From: Paratinospora sagittata
Lineage: Eukaryota; Streptophyta; Magnoliopsida; Ranunculales; Menispermaceae
Length of the DNA: 64,000 nt
Direction: 5' to 3'
Assembly (NCBI GenBank): GCA_035771175.1
Contig: CM069590.1
Location: forward strand, 33,618,821-33,682,820
Shown here: positions 1 to 11,695 of the stretch, piece by piece
Position numbering within the stretch: the stretch's first letter is position 1
Layout of the letters: each line of letters starts with the position of its first letter
Position numbers and translations under genes: made by a program
The notes under the pieces: model-generated
Seen by the model: the letters and a program-made list of their open reading frames with translations, nothing else
Told to the model about the DNA's origin: nothing
The model's database searches: none

Positions 1-852
1 TTGTCATAGGAGGGTTTTAGGAAAGGAAGAGATTGGGGTCAACGGTACGGTGAAATAGACGTGCACTAGTAACCCAAAATAAAAATGATTGGGATCAACG
101 GTACGGTGAAATAGACGTGCACTAGTAACCCAATGCATGTGGAATGTGGATCCAAATTGATAAGCTTTTACTTGCATCGAACTTATTATAAATGCTTGAT
201 ATCTATATGTTATGAGCTTTTAATCATGCTACACATTGACATGCATACATGATATTTATTGATGAGTATTGATAGCATATTTGAATTCTATTCACTGGGC
301 ACTGTTGGCTCACCCTCATTTTCCTCTTTCAGGTCCTTCTGTCCCGAATAAGGGCAAAGGAGTAGTTATATCTTGAGGGCCTTGCCTGCGAGAGAATCCA
401 AAGCCTCGATGTGAGTTGAGAGGCATTTTGATTGAATTGTGTTTTAAATTATGAAGTATTATATTTTGGATTATGTAATTATAATACTTACCACATTGTA
501 GTATGGGTGAGTTGGGACTTGTTGGATAGACTATGTGGGCATATGACGGTTTTTATTTGTACCCACAATTTTGGACTTTATGTGTATGTCAATTTTAATG
601 GACTGTAGGGATTATGATTTTATTTATAGATCATTTTTATGGACTATCTCTTGTCTTGGATGATTAATACGGTGAGTAATTTTGTTTAGTACCTTTTGAT
701 ATTATGTCGTTGTTTGAGATAAGGCTCGTAGGGTCTCAACCACCTCACGGGAGTTGAGGAGTGATCGGAGATGCCTACGCCGGGCGTCCCGTCCCGGCAT
801 TCCGCACGCCATTCCCTGAGGGGTTGGTGGTCCGGGGTGCGGGGTCGCCACA
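1..852 (+). mobile_element. Tekay-like LTR, 3' part (family T1)
   Basis: The sequence is closely similar, colinear and in the same orientation as the ends of the LTRs at 14221-15020, 21741-22598 and 23354-24153, and it ends in the same terminus CGCCACA at 852. The 5' end lies outside the window. No tRNA-iMet primer site follows the terminus, so this is a solo LTR or a 3' LTR rather than a 5' LTR. It adjoins the 5' LTR of the Athila-like element ATH1, into which it probably inserted. Its left target duplication cannot be seen. Confidence 0.9.
31..136 (+). repeat. 56-bp tandem duplication inside T1 LTR
   Basis: Two adjacent copies begin GATTGGGGTCAACGG (31) and GATTGGGATCAACGG (87), each running through GGTGAAATAGACGTGCAC. 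The same duplication is present in the 3' LTR of the complete element near 21780-21890. It is single in that element's 5' LTR (14255-14300) and in the solo LTR (23390-23435). Confidence 0.85.
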
Positions 853-1239
853 AATGTGTTAAGCATCGGTTATTGAACTATGACTTCGAAGAGGGGTTTG
901 ATTGATTTATGATCCATGATTTATAATTCCATGATTAAATGAGTTGCATGATCTTTTGAAAATCATAACTGACAACATAGTGACATTAATCCTCTAGAGT
1001 TTCTAATCATTGTTTTTCCCCCAATTTAGTTTAATTTGCATTGATTTACTTTAATTTTGTTTGTTTTAATTCAAGCACATTAAATCATCCTTTTTATCAC
1101 ATAAATAAAATTAATCTCATAGTAGTATTGGGCATTTATTTCAGTAAAATTACTTTTCTCTGTGGATACGATACCTGACTCACCTCGGTATTACAACTTG
1201 ATAAATTTGTTCACTTGCGAATTTAAATTTTCTCTATCA
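853..1239 (+). repeat. End of 5' LTR of Athila-like element ATH1
   Basis: AT-rich sequence ending TATCA at 1239, followed by AGTTTTTGGCG, the usual junction between an Athila LTR and its tRNA-Asp primer site. Athila LTRs typically start TGATA and end TATCA, and the matching 3' LTR at 8321 starts TGATAAGTTG. The beginning of this LTR is hidden behind the T1 LTR at 1-852 or lies outside the window. Confidence 0.75.
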
Positions 1240-1245
1240 AGTTTT

Positions 1246-1262
1246 TGGCGGAGTGTAAATTT
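1246..1262 (+). promoter_or_regulatory. Decayed tRNA-Asp primer binding site
   Basis: Only TGGCG remains of the expected TGGCGCCGTTGCCGG; the following bases GAGTGTAAAT no longer match. The intact version is seen on the minus strand at 56240-56254. Priming from this copy is unlikely. Confidence 0.5.
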
Positions 1263-1332
1263 TACTGTTATTAATACCATTGCAAATTGATTTTAATCTT
1301 AATTTAGGTATTTTTGTTATTGTTTTTTTCTC

Positions 1333-3234
1333 ATGCGACGAGTGAGAAGTGCATAAACCACACCTCTTGATCTGGAGATTGAGAGAACCCTTGGTAGACT
1401 GAGAAGAGATATAAGAGCAGTAGCGCAACCAAAAACAATAGCTGAAGGGAACGACTAGTTACCTTTGAGGGTTTACTTCAAGCCATTGGTTAACAAAGTA
1501 CAATGGGATTGCAAGGTTGCCAATCAAAGCTAACAACTTGCGTTGAAGCCTTCTTTGATCACAATGGTACATCAACACCAGTTTGCTGGAGTACCTCAAG
1601 AAGATCCAACGGTCCACATCAACACCTTATTAAAGATGTGTGACACAGTTAAGATCAACGGAGTCCCAGAAGAGCAAATAAAACTAAGACTATTCCCATT
1701 TTCACTAAGGGACAAGACAAGATCATGCCTCCAATCTCTACTACCAGGGAGCATAAATACATGGGAAGAGATGCTCCAAAAATTTCTTCAGAAATTTTTC
1801 ACACCTGCAAGGATTTCACAATTGAGAGCAGAGATTAGCCAATTCAGACAACTGGAGTCTGAATCCTTATATGAGGCGTGGGAGAGATTTAAAGACCTCT
1901 TGAGAAGATGTCCGCAACATGGGTACCAAGAGTGGTTGCAGATTCAGATGTTCTACAATGCCATGACCTTATCTACAAGGTAATTGGTTGATGTTGCATT
2001 AGGAGATACACTATTGGTGAAGACAGCAAATGAAACATTGATGTTGATTGAAGAGATGGCCTCCAATACATATGAGCATTCAAGTGAGAGGGCACCAATC
2101 AAGAAAATAGTTGGTTTACATGAGGTTGATCAAATGACCTATTTGTCTGCACAGATGGCTAGTATGCTGCATCACATGGCAGCTTTATTTGACAAGGTTT
2201 CCACTCTACAAGGAAGTCCTTCATCTTCCATAGCATCCATTGCAGCTGCAAGTTTAGTTCCTCAAAGTTTTGGTGGTCAAGAAGAGCAAGTACAGTTTGT
2301 GAACAACAAATTGTACAATTATAGAGGGAACCAAGACAACTACAGAGGGAACCAATTTGGGAACTAAGTGCCAAATCAGTCTCATCCAGGAGTTAGGAAT
2401 CATGAAAATTTTTCCTACTCCAACAATAGAAATGTGTTGCAACCACCACCGGGGTTTAACTCACAAAGGCAAGTTCAAGAAAAGAAATCAAACCTTGAAG
2501 AAGCAATGACTACTTTTCTGAATGATTCAAACAAGAGGTTCACCAAGAATGAAACAAAGTTGGATGAACTGGCTACTCACATGCCCAATCAAATGAGTAC
2601 CACTAGTCAAATGATAACTCAAGTGAGCAATTTGGGTGCCTCTATTAAGAATTTGGAGACTCAAGTTGGGCAAGTGGCTGAACAAATGAGTGCACAACAA
2701 AACAACAACACTTTTCCAAGCAATATAGAGATTAATCCAAGAGAACAATGCAAAGCCATAACTTTGAGAAGTGGTAGAGAGGTTGAACATTCCAATCCAA
2801 CGAGTACATCTACAATCACTCCTACTTCTACACAAGTTGCTGAGGAAGAGTCATTATCTGAAAAGGAAGACCAAGCATCCGAAGAAAAAGAAGATAAGGA
2901 GAAAAGGAAAGCAAAGGGCAAGGCACCTATGAAAGAAGGGAGGATCACTTTCTTTGATAACCCTCCTATTTTGAAAACTTCTATTCCATTTCCTCAAAGA
3001 TTTTAGAAAAAGAAATTAGATAAGCATTTTACAAAATTTTTAGATATTTTCAAAAGAATTCACATTAATATTCCTTTTGCAGATGCCTTAGAGCAGATGC
3101 CCAACTATGCCAAATTTATGAAGGATGTGATGAGCAAGAAGAGGAAGTTGGTAGAGTTTGAAACTGTGAAGTTGGGAGAAGAATGCAGTGCGATCCTCCA
3201 AAAGAAGCTACCTCAGAAATTAAAATATACATGA
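1333..3234 (+). pseudogene. gag: Athila-like gag, nonsense-riddled
   Basis: Gag polyprotein of element ATH1, expected to form the cytoplasmic virus-like particle. I start it at ATG 1333 because the same frame begins MRRVRSA and continues TPLDLEIERTLGRLRRD, matching the N-terminus of the Athila-like gag at 56120. The retrotransposon gag core (PFSLRDKTRSCLQ to LQKFLQKFF) lies at about 1695-1800. A glutamine-rich, charged tail follows, then the conserved block HINIPFADALEQMP at about 3061-3102. The whole stretch stays in one frame and is interrupted only by stops (1354, 1459, 1981, 2365, 3004 and 3232), so decay here is by point mutation. No CCHC zinc knuckle is visible, unlike in ATH5. Confidence 0.85.
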
Positions 3235-3998
3235 AATTTTACTATTCCATGCATTATTGGTAGTTCTTCCTTTGATAAAGTATTGTGTGATTTAGATGCC
3301 AGTATTAACCTTATGCCATTGTCTGTTTTCAAGAAACTCAATATTGGGGAGGTGAATCCCACAACTATATCACTTCAACTAGCTGATAAATCCATGACAT
3401 ATCCTAGGGGAGTGATAGAAGATGTTCTTGTGAAGGTTGATAAGTTTATCTTCCCAGTGGATTTTGTGGTTCTTGACATGGAGGAAGATGATGAGATTCC
3501 TCTCATTTTGGGGAGCCATTCCTTGCAACTAGAAGAACCATTATTGATGTTTAGAAAGGAGAACTCGCACTCAGAGTGAATGACGAAAAGGTGATGTTCA
3601 ATCTCTACAAGTCATTCAAGTTTCCTGATGAGAAGGGCAGTTGTAATAGAGTGGACATTGTTGCGAGGTGCATTCAGGAGGTTAAAAAGGAGACATCACC
3701 TGTGGATCCCTTGGAGAGATATCTGGTGTACTCACTAACAGATGGGACAGAGGATGATGTTGAAGAACAACAAATGATAATGGTTTTGGATACACCACCA
3801 GTTCAATTTTCTCAAGCTAAGGTTGAAGATATCAGTGTTTCATCTTCTATTGAGTCAAGTGTCCCCAAGCCAGAGTTGAAGCCTCTTCCAGATCATCTTA
3901 GATATGCCTTTTTGGGCAAGGATGAGACACTTCCAGTGATTATTTCATCCACCTTGTCTACTGTTCAAGAGGAAAAGTTGTTGAGGATTCTAAGGTAG
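3235..3998 (+). pseudogene. pol: Athila-like retroviral aspartic protease region
   Basis: Protease part of the ATH1 polyprotein, which would cut Gag-Pol. The recognisable block is CDLDASINLMPLSVF (about 3286-3330), followed by SLQLADKSMTYPRG and LVKVDKFIFPVDF. Athila proteases usually read D-L-G-A-S here; the glycine is replaced by aspartate, so activity is doubtful. A one-base deletion near 3510-3520, where the family reads GRPFLAT, shifts the frame. The downstream linker resumes in the frame open from 3576 (FNLYKSFKFPDEKG). A stop at 3996-3998 ends this piece. Confidence 0.8.
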
Positions 3999-4758
3999 CA
4001 CAAATAAGCTTTTGGATGGACAATTGCAGACATAAAGGGGATCAGTCCATCTATTTGCATGAAAAAGATACTCATGGAGGACGCATACATGGCCACAGTG
4101 GAACATCAAAGGAGGTTGAATCCTGCAATAAAAGAAGTGGTCAAAGCTGAGGTACTGAAATGGCATAAGGCAAGCATCATCTATGCCATATCTGATTCAA
4201 CATGGGTAAGCCCTATACATGTTGTCCCTAAGAAAGGAAGAATCACAGTGATAAAGAATGAAAAAGATGAAATGATCTCTTCACGTACTGTTACTGGTTG
4301 GAGGGTGTGCATTGATTACAGAAAACTGAATAAGGCCACCAGAAAATATCATTTTTCATTGTCATTCATTGATCAGATGCTGGACCGTTTGGCAGGATTT
4401 GAGTGCTACTATTTCCTTGATGAATATTCTGGATATAACCAAATTGTCATTGCTCCAAAGGACCAGGAGAAGACTACATTCACATGTCCTTATGACACTT
4501 TTGCCTTTAGGAGAATGCCCATTGGATTATGTAATGCTCCAGCCACTTTTCAGAGGTGGATGATGGCCATATTTGCTGATTTGATAAAGGATGTGATGGA
4601 ATCATGGATGACTTTTCTATTTTTGGGTCTTCTTTTGATCATTGTTTGAGGAACTTTTCACTTGCGTTACAAAGATGTGAGGAGAAGAACCTTGTGTTGA
4701 ATTGGGAGAAATGCCATTTTATGGTACAAGAAGGAATTGTTTTGGGCCATTGAGTTTC
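3999..4758 (+). pseudogene. pol: Athila-like reverse transcriptase
   Basis: RNA-dependent DNA polymerase domain of ATH1. In order: [49 protein letters not shown], motif A in the form FLDEYSGYNQI (about 4413-4445), FRRMPIGLCNAPATFQR, then the catalytic MDD at 4604-4612. A single-base frameshift separates the MDD from the upstream part: the open frame from 4059 runs past it out of register into a stop at about 4649. The MDD frame continues through NLVLNWEKCHFMVQEG and ends at a stop near 4752. Catalytic residues survive but the frame does not. Confidence 0.85.
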
Positions 4759-5395
4759 TTCCAAGGGGTTGGAAGTCGACAAAGTGAAGATTGTGAAAAT
4801 TGAGAAACTCATCCATCCAATTAATGTCAAGAGTATAAGAAGCTTTCCTGGACATGCTGGGTTTTATAGACAGTTTATCAAGGACTTCTTCAAGATTACT
4901 AAGCCTCTTTGTAATCTTTTGGAGAAAGATGTGCCATTTATGTTTGATAAAGCATGTGTACAAGCTTTTGATCATTTGAAGAAAACACTTATTTCAGCTC
5001 CCATCATGATAGTGCCAAACTGGAGAGAGCCATTTGAGTTAATGTGTGATGCCAGTTATTATGCAGTTAGAGCTGTGTTGGGTCAGAGGCGAGATAAAAT
5101 CTTCAAGGCCATATATTATGCCAATAGAACGTTGGATGAGGCTCAAAGAAATTACACCACCACAGAAAAAGAATTATTGGCAGTGGTATATGCCTGTGAT
5201 AAGTTCAGGCCTTATCCTTTTGGTTCCAAGGTCATTGTCTACACAGATCATGCAGCCATTCGTTACCTATTTGCTAAGAAAGATGCCAAGCCCATATTAA
5301 TTAGATGGATTCTCCTTCTTCAGGAGTTTGATCTTGATATCAAGGATAAGAAGGGAAGTGAGAATGTGGTAGCTAATCACCTCTCAAGGCTGTAG
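4759..5395 (+). pseudogene. pol: Athila-like RNase H and connection region
   Basis: This long open stretch begins just after the RT stop, reads [12 protein letters not shown], and runs without stops to 5395. It holds the RT connection ([19 protein letters not shown]) and RNase H with [31 protein letters not shown] and [11 protein letters not shown]. The expected D, E and D residues are visible. It ends [13 protein letters not shown], the usual end of this domain in Athila pol, and would degrade the RNA strand during reverse transcription. Confidence 0.85.
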
Positions 5396-6694
5396 CACAA
5401 GCAAAAGATGATGTGGGTCTTATTAAAAAAGCATTTCCTGATGAACGTTGTATGCCCTGAGTGAGAAGCTTCCTTGGTATGTAGATTTGGTCAATTTTGT
5501 AACTAGTGGCATCTTACCTCCAGATATCTCGTCAACTCAGAAGAAGAAGTTCCTCCATGATGCTAGATTTTTTATGTGGGATAAGCCATTCTTATACAAG
5601 AGGTGCAATGATCAAGTTATCCAAAGATGTGTGCCAGAAAGTGAAGTTCAAGCCATACTCAGAGATTGTCACTCTTCCTTGGTCACCAAAGAACTGCGTA
5701 CAAAGTCTTGCAAAGTGGATTTTATTGGCCAACCTTGTTCAAGGACAGCTATGTGTTTGTAAGATGCCCATGAAGACTTTTGTTGAGGTTGAGTTATTTG
5801 ATGTGTGGGGCATTGATTTCATGGGACCTTTCCCATCCTCTAATGGCAAGTTATGTATTTTGTTGGCGGTTGATTATGTGTCAAAGTGGGTTAAAGTTGT
5901 TGCTACTACCACAAATGATGCTTGTGTTGTACTGAAATTCCTTCAGAAGAATATTTTCACAAGATTTGGTACTCCAAGAGCTCATAAGTGATGAAGGCTC
6001 CCATTTTTGCAACAAGCTTTTCAAAGCTATACTTTCTAAGTATGGAATCAAGCATAAGGTCGCTTTGGCCTATCATCCACATTCTAATGGACAAGCCGAG
6101 GTCTCTAATCGGGAAGTGAAAAGAATTTTGGAGAAGACTGTGAGTACTAATAGGGAAGATTAGGCATTGAAACTTGATGATGCTCTATGGGCATACCGCA
6201 CTGCATACAAAACACTCATTGGAATGTCTCCTTTTAAACTTTTCTTTGGGAAGTCTTGTCATTTATCATGTGAGTTGGAGCATCGCGCTTATTGGGCAAT
6301 AAGAAAGTTGAATTTTGATATGAAGGCTTGTGGAGAGCAAAAACTACTTCAACTCAATGAAATGGATGAGTTTAGACAAGATGCCTGCGAGAACGCTAAG
6401 ATCTACAAGGAGAGAACCAAGGGTTGGCATGACAAGCATATCTTGAGGAAAGAGTTCCTTCCGGGTCAACAAGTTCTCCTCTACAATTCACGATTGAAGC
6501 TCTTTCTCGGAAAGTTGAAGTCTTCTAGGTGGTCTGGGCCATTTATGGTCACAAAAGTTTTCCCCTATAGAGCTGTAGAGCTACAAAGCCAAGATGGTGG
6601 TTGGTTGTTTCAAGTGAATGGGCAAAGGGTGAAGCACTACTATGGAGCATTGGATTCAAGCATGGAGAAGCTACCCCTTCATCAACCATCATGA
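5396..6694 (+). pseudogene. pol: Athila-like integrase, zinc-binding region damaged
   Basis: Integrase of ATH1. The N-terminal part reads LPWYVDLVNF and [10 protein letters not shown]. The second half of the HHCC zinc-binding module is missing: the reading passes directly from MCL to KMPMKTF, while the related copy at 51700-51800 has CDRCQRLGT there. The catalytic core is recognisable in [21 protein letters not shown] and [16 protein letters not shown] (the D, D and E positions). Frame breaks occur near 5980, with a stop at about 6161. The C-terminal part 6167-6694 ([29 protein letters not shown]) is open to a normal stop. Confidence 0.8.
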
Positions 6695-8305
6695 GCGAGA
6701 AAAAAGAAAGTCTAGCTAAGTACTATAAAGAAGTGCTTGTTGGGAGGCAACCCAACCAATTTTTATTTATGTTTCTGTTTTTATTCTTAGTCATTATAGT
6801 ATAGAAATTGAGTTTTTGACTGCCACTAATGACATTCATTTTTGTCTCTTTTAGGTTTTAATATAAGTTTGAGGGTCCTCGGCGCTACTATGAGAAAGAT
6901 AAGCATTTTGGTAGACTTCTACCCTCATGGGTTAGGGGAGTATCATTATCTTCCTCGTATATTGCTTTTTTTATGTGCACGTTTTTTCATTGAGGACAAT
7001 GCCAACTTCAAGTTTGGGGGAGAGTTTGAATTCAGGGGATTTAGTGAAAATTTTGAAAATTTTTGTTTTTGATCTAGATCATGAATAAATCCATATTCCT
7101 TGATGAACGTTGATTTGATTTAATCTTGTATGGATGGTCTATGAAAAGACTAGCACTAGGTTTTGAACATGACCTTTGAAAAATTAGAAAGTACTCTTAA
7201 GTCTATGTGCTTGATTTGTTTTGCCATGCTTATTGGAAATTTGTTGACTTTTTGAGTATAAAGTTATGATTATGAGTTCCACTTGCTATTTAAATTGAGA
7301 TTTGGCAAGTTAAGCTTCATTGGATCTTACTTTTCAAACTAAACTCTAGAACTTGCTTGATTTCTTCTCAAGGCGAAATCTTAGGAATCACACCATGTGA
7401 GATAGGATGTAGGCCATCTTTGGACAGTTTGGGACATAAAACCCACCTAGTTGTGTACTACCCGTAGTTACCCTATTTTGAGCTTTATATACTATTCTTT
7501 GTCACCTAAAATGATTAGCCAAGGCCTTTGATTGAAATTCCCCTGTTTTTCACCCTTGCACCCTTAAATCTTTGAAGTAAATGAATTATAATGGGTTGGG
7601 TTGTTTTTCATGGGAATTTATGTGTAAATGTGCTATGGAATGAGAATGTATGTGAAGGTGATGAGAAAAATTTCAAAACATGTAAAAAGAAGAAAAAGAA
7701 AGATGAAGAAGAAAAATAATGAAAAGAAAAAGTATAATCTTCATCAATGAGTAAATTAAATAAGTTTGGGGGTATGTAAAGGGTGATGTGATGGTTCATT
7801 CTGTAAGGCATGAGATGTTTAAAGGTGCTATCTATAAATGATGTTTTGCATGTATTGAGCTGCATTTTATCCATGTTATCAAACCCTTAACCTTAGCCTT
7901 ATGTTACAAACTAACAAAGTCCTATTGATCTTAATTGGTGTGAGTCCTACATTAGTGGAGAGAAGTGTGAAAAACAAGCATATGAAGTTCATGTTTTGTT
8001 TGGTTGAGATTATATTCTTATCTTGCTTGCATTGGTTTGTATAATTTATGAGTGCTCATGTGAATGATTTTTTGTGCTTGTTTGTCAATAAGGATAGAAG
8101 AGAATGCATTGCTTTGCAAATTGAAATTCTAGACAACAAGTTTAAACTTTCGAAGTTTTCCTCGAGTCGTGTTGTGTGGAATGGATGCTTTCTTTGAGAT
8201 CATGAGAACCCATTTTTACAAGACAAATTTTTGTTCATTTTGGAATATGTGAAAAGTTTATTTGTTTACTTTCATTTTTCTCTTTGCTTGGGACGATCAA
8301 AGTCT
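6695..8305 (+). other. ATH1 3' untranslated region with two conserved Athila boxes
   Basis: There is no supportable gene here. Two boxes recur in other Athila copies of the window: GTGCTTGTTGGGAGGCAACC at 6733-6752 (compare 27498-27520 and 58037-58052 on the minus strand), and CATTGAGGACAATG followed by AAGTTTGGGGGA at 6988-7021 (compare 27263-27296 and 10640-10690). The rest, to 8305, is AT-rich and about colinear with the inverted copy at 9253-10650. The post-pol ORF seen in ATH2 is absent from this copy. Confidence 0.75.
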
Positions 8306-8320
8306 AAGTTTAGGGGAATT
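8306..8320 (+). promoter_or_regulatory. Polypurine tract of ATH1
   Basis: TAAGTTTAGGGGAATT, immediately followed by the LTR start TGATAAG at 8321. This is the site where plus-strand synthesis would be primed. The inverted copy at 9253-9267 reads the same with GGGGG. Confidence 0.75.
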
Positions 8321-9229
8321 TGATAAGTTGAGTTTTAATAGTTAGTTTGCATCTTAATTTGATAGATTTTTGTGTTCATTCGATTAGTTTTTAGGTGTTT
8401 TTGCTTGATTAATATACTTAGTTGTTTTAGATGAATTTAGGCTTTATCTTAGGTATTGATAGGTTTTTATCATGAATAAATGACTTATTGATATATGTTA
8501 ATATCATAGAAGTCATATGTTTTGAGTATTTTTCATTGTAGTTTATTCTTGATTAATTGCTTGGAATTTACACTTGTTTTTTATTTGTTTTGTAGGTAAA
8601 TAAGGAGTCCAAAGTGGGTTGAATCAAGGGTAAATTCTTGTTCAAAAGAAGTTAAAAACATGTGCAAAGCATGTGGAAGAAGTGTGCAAGAAGTGGAAGA
8701 AAATTGGTTAAGTTCACAATAAGGAAGTCTAAGTAGGGCAGAAAAAATGGCTAATTCCACAATTGGGCACACAAACGAGGCTCTGGGCGCCGCAGTGCCC
8801 ATCGCGGCGCCCAGGAATCCCTAATGCAACGCCGCGGTGCCACCCGTGACACTGAAAATTTACAATCGAGGAGCTGTGGCGCCAGTGCTTTTAGTTGCTT
8901 TTTAGCAAGTCTTCCTGATTTAGCAAGTTTTTCTAATGGATATTGGACAACGTGGGACGTATGATATATGGATTTTTAGGGTTTTTCGAGAAGAAGAAGT
9001 GAAGGCAAGAAGAAAAGAACAAAATGCAACGGGAGATTTGAAGAAACCAAGAGAAGAAAGGAGATTAACCACCATTGAAGGTTTCTGCCTTAGTTTTCTT
9101 CTCTTTGTGCTTGTAATGTTATATTTTGTAGTTTTATATCTTTTTATTCTTGTATCCATGATTATGAATATGAGCTAAACTTCTAATCTACAGGTTTAAT
9201 TGATCTATGTTGGATCTTATGGTTTGAAT
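8321..9229 (+). repeat. ATH1 3' LTR, truncated at its 3' end
   Basis: Begins TGATAAGTTG directly after the polypurine tract. It contains a CG-rich imperfect palindrome near 8785-8845 (GGCGCCGCAGTGCCCATCGC). No TATCA end is reached: around 9229 the sequence changes into the inverted start of another Athila LTR (ATH2). A short open stretch at 8936-9178 has no recognisable protein and is probably LTR sequence. Confidence 0.75.
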
Positions 9230-10784
9230 AATAACCAAAAATCAACTTATCAAATTCCCCCAAACTTAGACTTTAATTGTCCCGAGCAAAGAGAAAAATG
9301 AAAGTTGGACAAACAAGACTCCACACATATTCTAAGATGAACAAGGCTTTGATTAACTAGAATGGATTCTAATGATCTCAAATATAACACAAATTTCATC
9401 CAACATAAAACAGGGAAAACTTTGACAGTTTACACTTATTAGTCTAGAATTTCAAGTTACAGCCATGCCTTCTCTTCCATCTTAGTTGACAAACAAGTAT
9501 TTAAATTAAACGCATGCCCACTCATAAATTATATAGACCATGCAAGCAAGATAGAAATATGATCTCAATGAAACAAAATTAAAGCTTCATATGCTTGATT
9601 TTCACTCTTCTCTCCACTAATATAGGTTTCATATCATTTAAGATCAATAGGTCTTCACATAGCTTGTAATGTGAGGCTAAGTCTAAGGGTATGTCAAAAT
9701 AGACACAATGAAGCTTAATACGCCCAAAACCTCTTTGTTACATCAACAATTTTGCGCACATCCCACACCTTACACATGAGCCAACACTAAACAACCCCCA
9801 AAGTAGATTTTCACATTTTTCATGCATATTATCCCAAATACACCCCCAAACTTATTCATTTAATAAATTGATGAAGAAAATTTGTTTTCTCTATTATTTC
9901 TTTCAGTTCTTTTTATTTTTCTCATTCTTCATCTTTCTTTTTCACTTTTCACATGAACAACTCATCTTTGAACCTCTTTTTATCACCTTCACATGGCATT
10001 CACATCCATAGCCAATTTTTCATATACTTTCCCATGAAAATAATCCAAACCCTATTACAATGCATTTCTCAAAGTGTTAAGGGTGCAAGGGTGAAAACAT
10101 GATAGAACAAATAAGGCCTTGGCTTTGAATCTTTGGTGACAAGAAACAAGATAAAAGGCTCAAAACTAAGTGACTAGGGACAATATATAATTGGTAGGCT
10201 TTATGGCTCAAACAATTCCAAAAATGACCTAAGTCATGTCTTTCTCGGTGTGATTCCTAGGATTTCGCCTCAAGAATAGATCAAACAAGTTCTAGAGCCA
10301 AATTTTGAAAAAAAAATTAAGATCAAAAGATTTCTTAACTTGCAAATTCTCGATTTAACATGTAAGTGGAATTCATGATCATGATTGTGTACTCAAAAGC
10401 CAACAAGACTTCAAATAAGCATGGCATGCAAGTCAAGCACACAGACATAAGATTACTCTATAGTTTTCCCAGGTTTATACTCAGAAATAAGTACTCATCC
10501 TATCATAGATCATCCATTCACAATTAAATCAAAGCCAAGATCATAATGGAATATGAAATTATTTATTGATCAAACTGCATGAAAGACAGAAGTACACCAA
10601 AAGTTCAAACTCGACAAAAAGTATCACTAAATACACCAAAAATTTAAACTCCCCCCAAACTTAAAGTGTGCATGGTCCTCAATGCACAGACATCCACAAA
10701 AATAGATAAAAGGAAGAAAGAGGTAATGATACTCCCCTAGTCTTGAAGTAATGAAGACTTGAACGACTTCAGTCATTGTCTTCC
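9230..10784 (-). other. ATH2 3' end: LTR stub, polypurine tract and 3' UTR
   Basis: Read on the minus strand, the segment ends with the polypurine tract AAGTTTGGGGGAATT (complement of 9253-9267) and the first ~20 bases of an LTR, TGATAAGTTGATTTTTGG (9252 downward), matching the LTR at 58036. The rest of that LTR is lost at the junction with the ATH1 LTR. The 3' UTR has the box CATTGAGGACCATG plus AAGTTTGGGGGG (10690-10640). No gene is seen. It is the inverted counterpart of 6695-8320. Confidence 0.75.
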
Positions 10785-10934
10785 TTATTCATCCTTATCT
10801 TCTTCACTTGAGTCTTCACTTTCATCCTCAGTAGACTGCTATCCTTGAAACATTGGTAGTGTTGGGAATCGCAGCGGAGTGGGACTTGTGAGATTCACAA
10901 ACTATGCCAAAATAGTATTGTATTGGACTGAATA
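10785..10934 (-). pseudogene. ATH2 ORF2, C-terminal end
   Basis: Last part of the post-pol ORF2 of ATH2. The frame comes in from 24154 across a solo LTR and meets stops at 10902 and just upstream of the tail. The same frame then encodes an acidic tail, STEDESEDSSEEDKDE, with a final stop at 10785-10787. An acidic tail after a coiled region is plausible for this ORF class. Function is unknown; the main domain is described at 26370-27080. Confidence 0.65.
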
Positions 10935-11286
10935 TGTGACGCCCTGAAAATTATTTCATCTAGCCCATAACCCAATTGCATTTTGCCCAAACTCTATGTG
11001 TTGCCTTGATATGTTTGGTGTTTGTTTCATGGTTGTTTAATGTTTGTATATTTGATGCTTGATAATGTATATAAATATGTGCATTATAAATTGTATATGG
11101 GTCATATTAAATTAAAGTATAATGCATATGTTATTATTTATGCATGGGCCCATTAAACAATGAATTGATATGGGTTAGAATGATTGAATAAAAGGATAAA
11201 TGAGAATAAAAGATTTGGTGTATTAGATAGATTGGACATTTAAAATACATGCAAGCATAAGATTGGTTAAAGTAAATGTGGTTGGT

Positions 11287-11695
11287 ATGGGTAGTATGAG
11301 ACCAACACATGTCAAATTGGTGCATGAGAATGGACAAGTGTCCCATGCCCCATTTCTCTTCTCCAACACATGTCAAGTTGGTGCATGAGACCAACACATG
11401 TCAACTTGATGCATGATAATGGACAAGTGTCCCATGCCCCATTTCTCTTCTCCAACACATGTCAAGTTGGTGCATGAGACCAACACATGTCAAGTTGATG
11501 CATGATAATGGACAAGTGTCCCATGCCCCATTTCTCTTCTCCAATACATGTCAAGTTGGTGCATGAGACCAACACATGTCAAGTTGGTGCATGAGAGTGC
11601 ACAAGTGTCCCATGCCCCATTTCTCTTCTCCAACACATGTCAAGTTGGTGCATGAAAATGGAAAAGTGTCCCATTCCCACTTCTCTTCTCCAAGG
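11287..11695 (+). repeat. LTR minisatellite, ~61-bp and ~30-bp units
   Basis: Repeats of ACACATGTCAAGTTGGTGCA, alternately followed by TGAGACC or by a longer half with GACAAGTGTCCCATGCCCCA and TTTCTCTTCTCCA. About eight starts of the first half are seen. It lies early in the T1 LTR and is shared, with different copy numbers, by the LTRs at 12672 and 20016. Confidence 0.9.
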
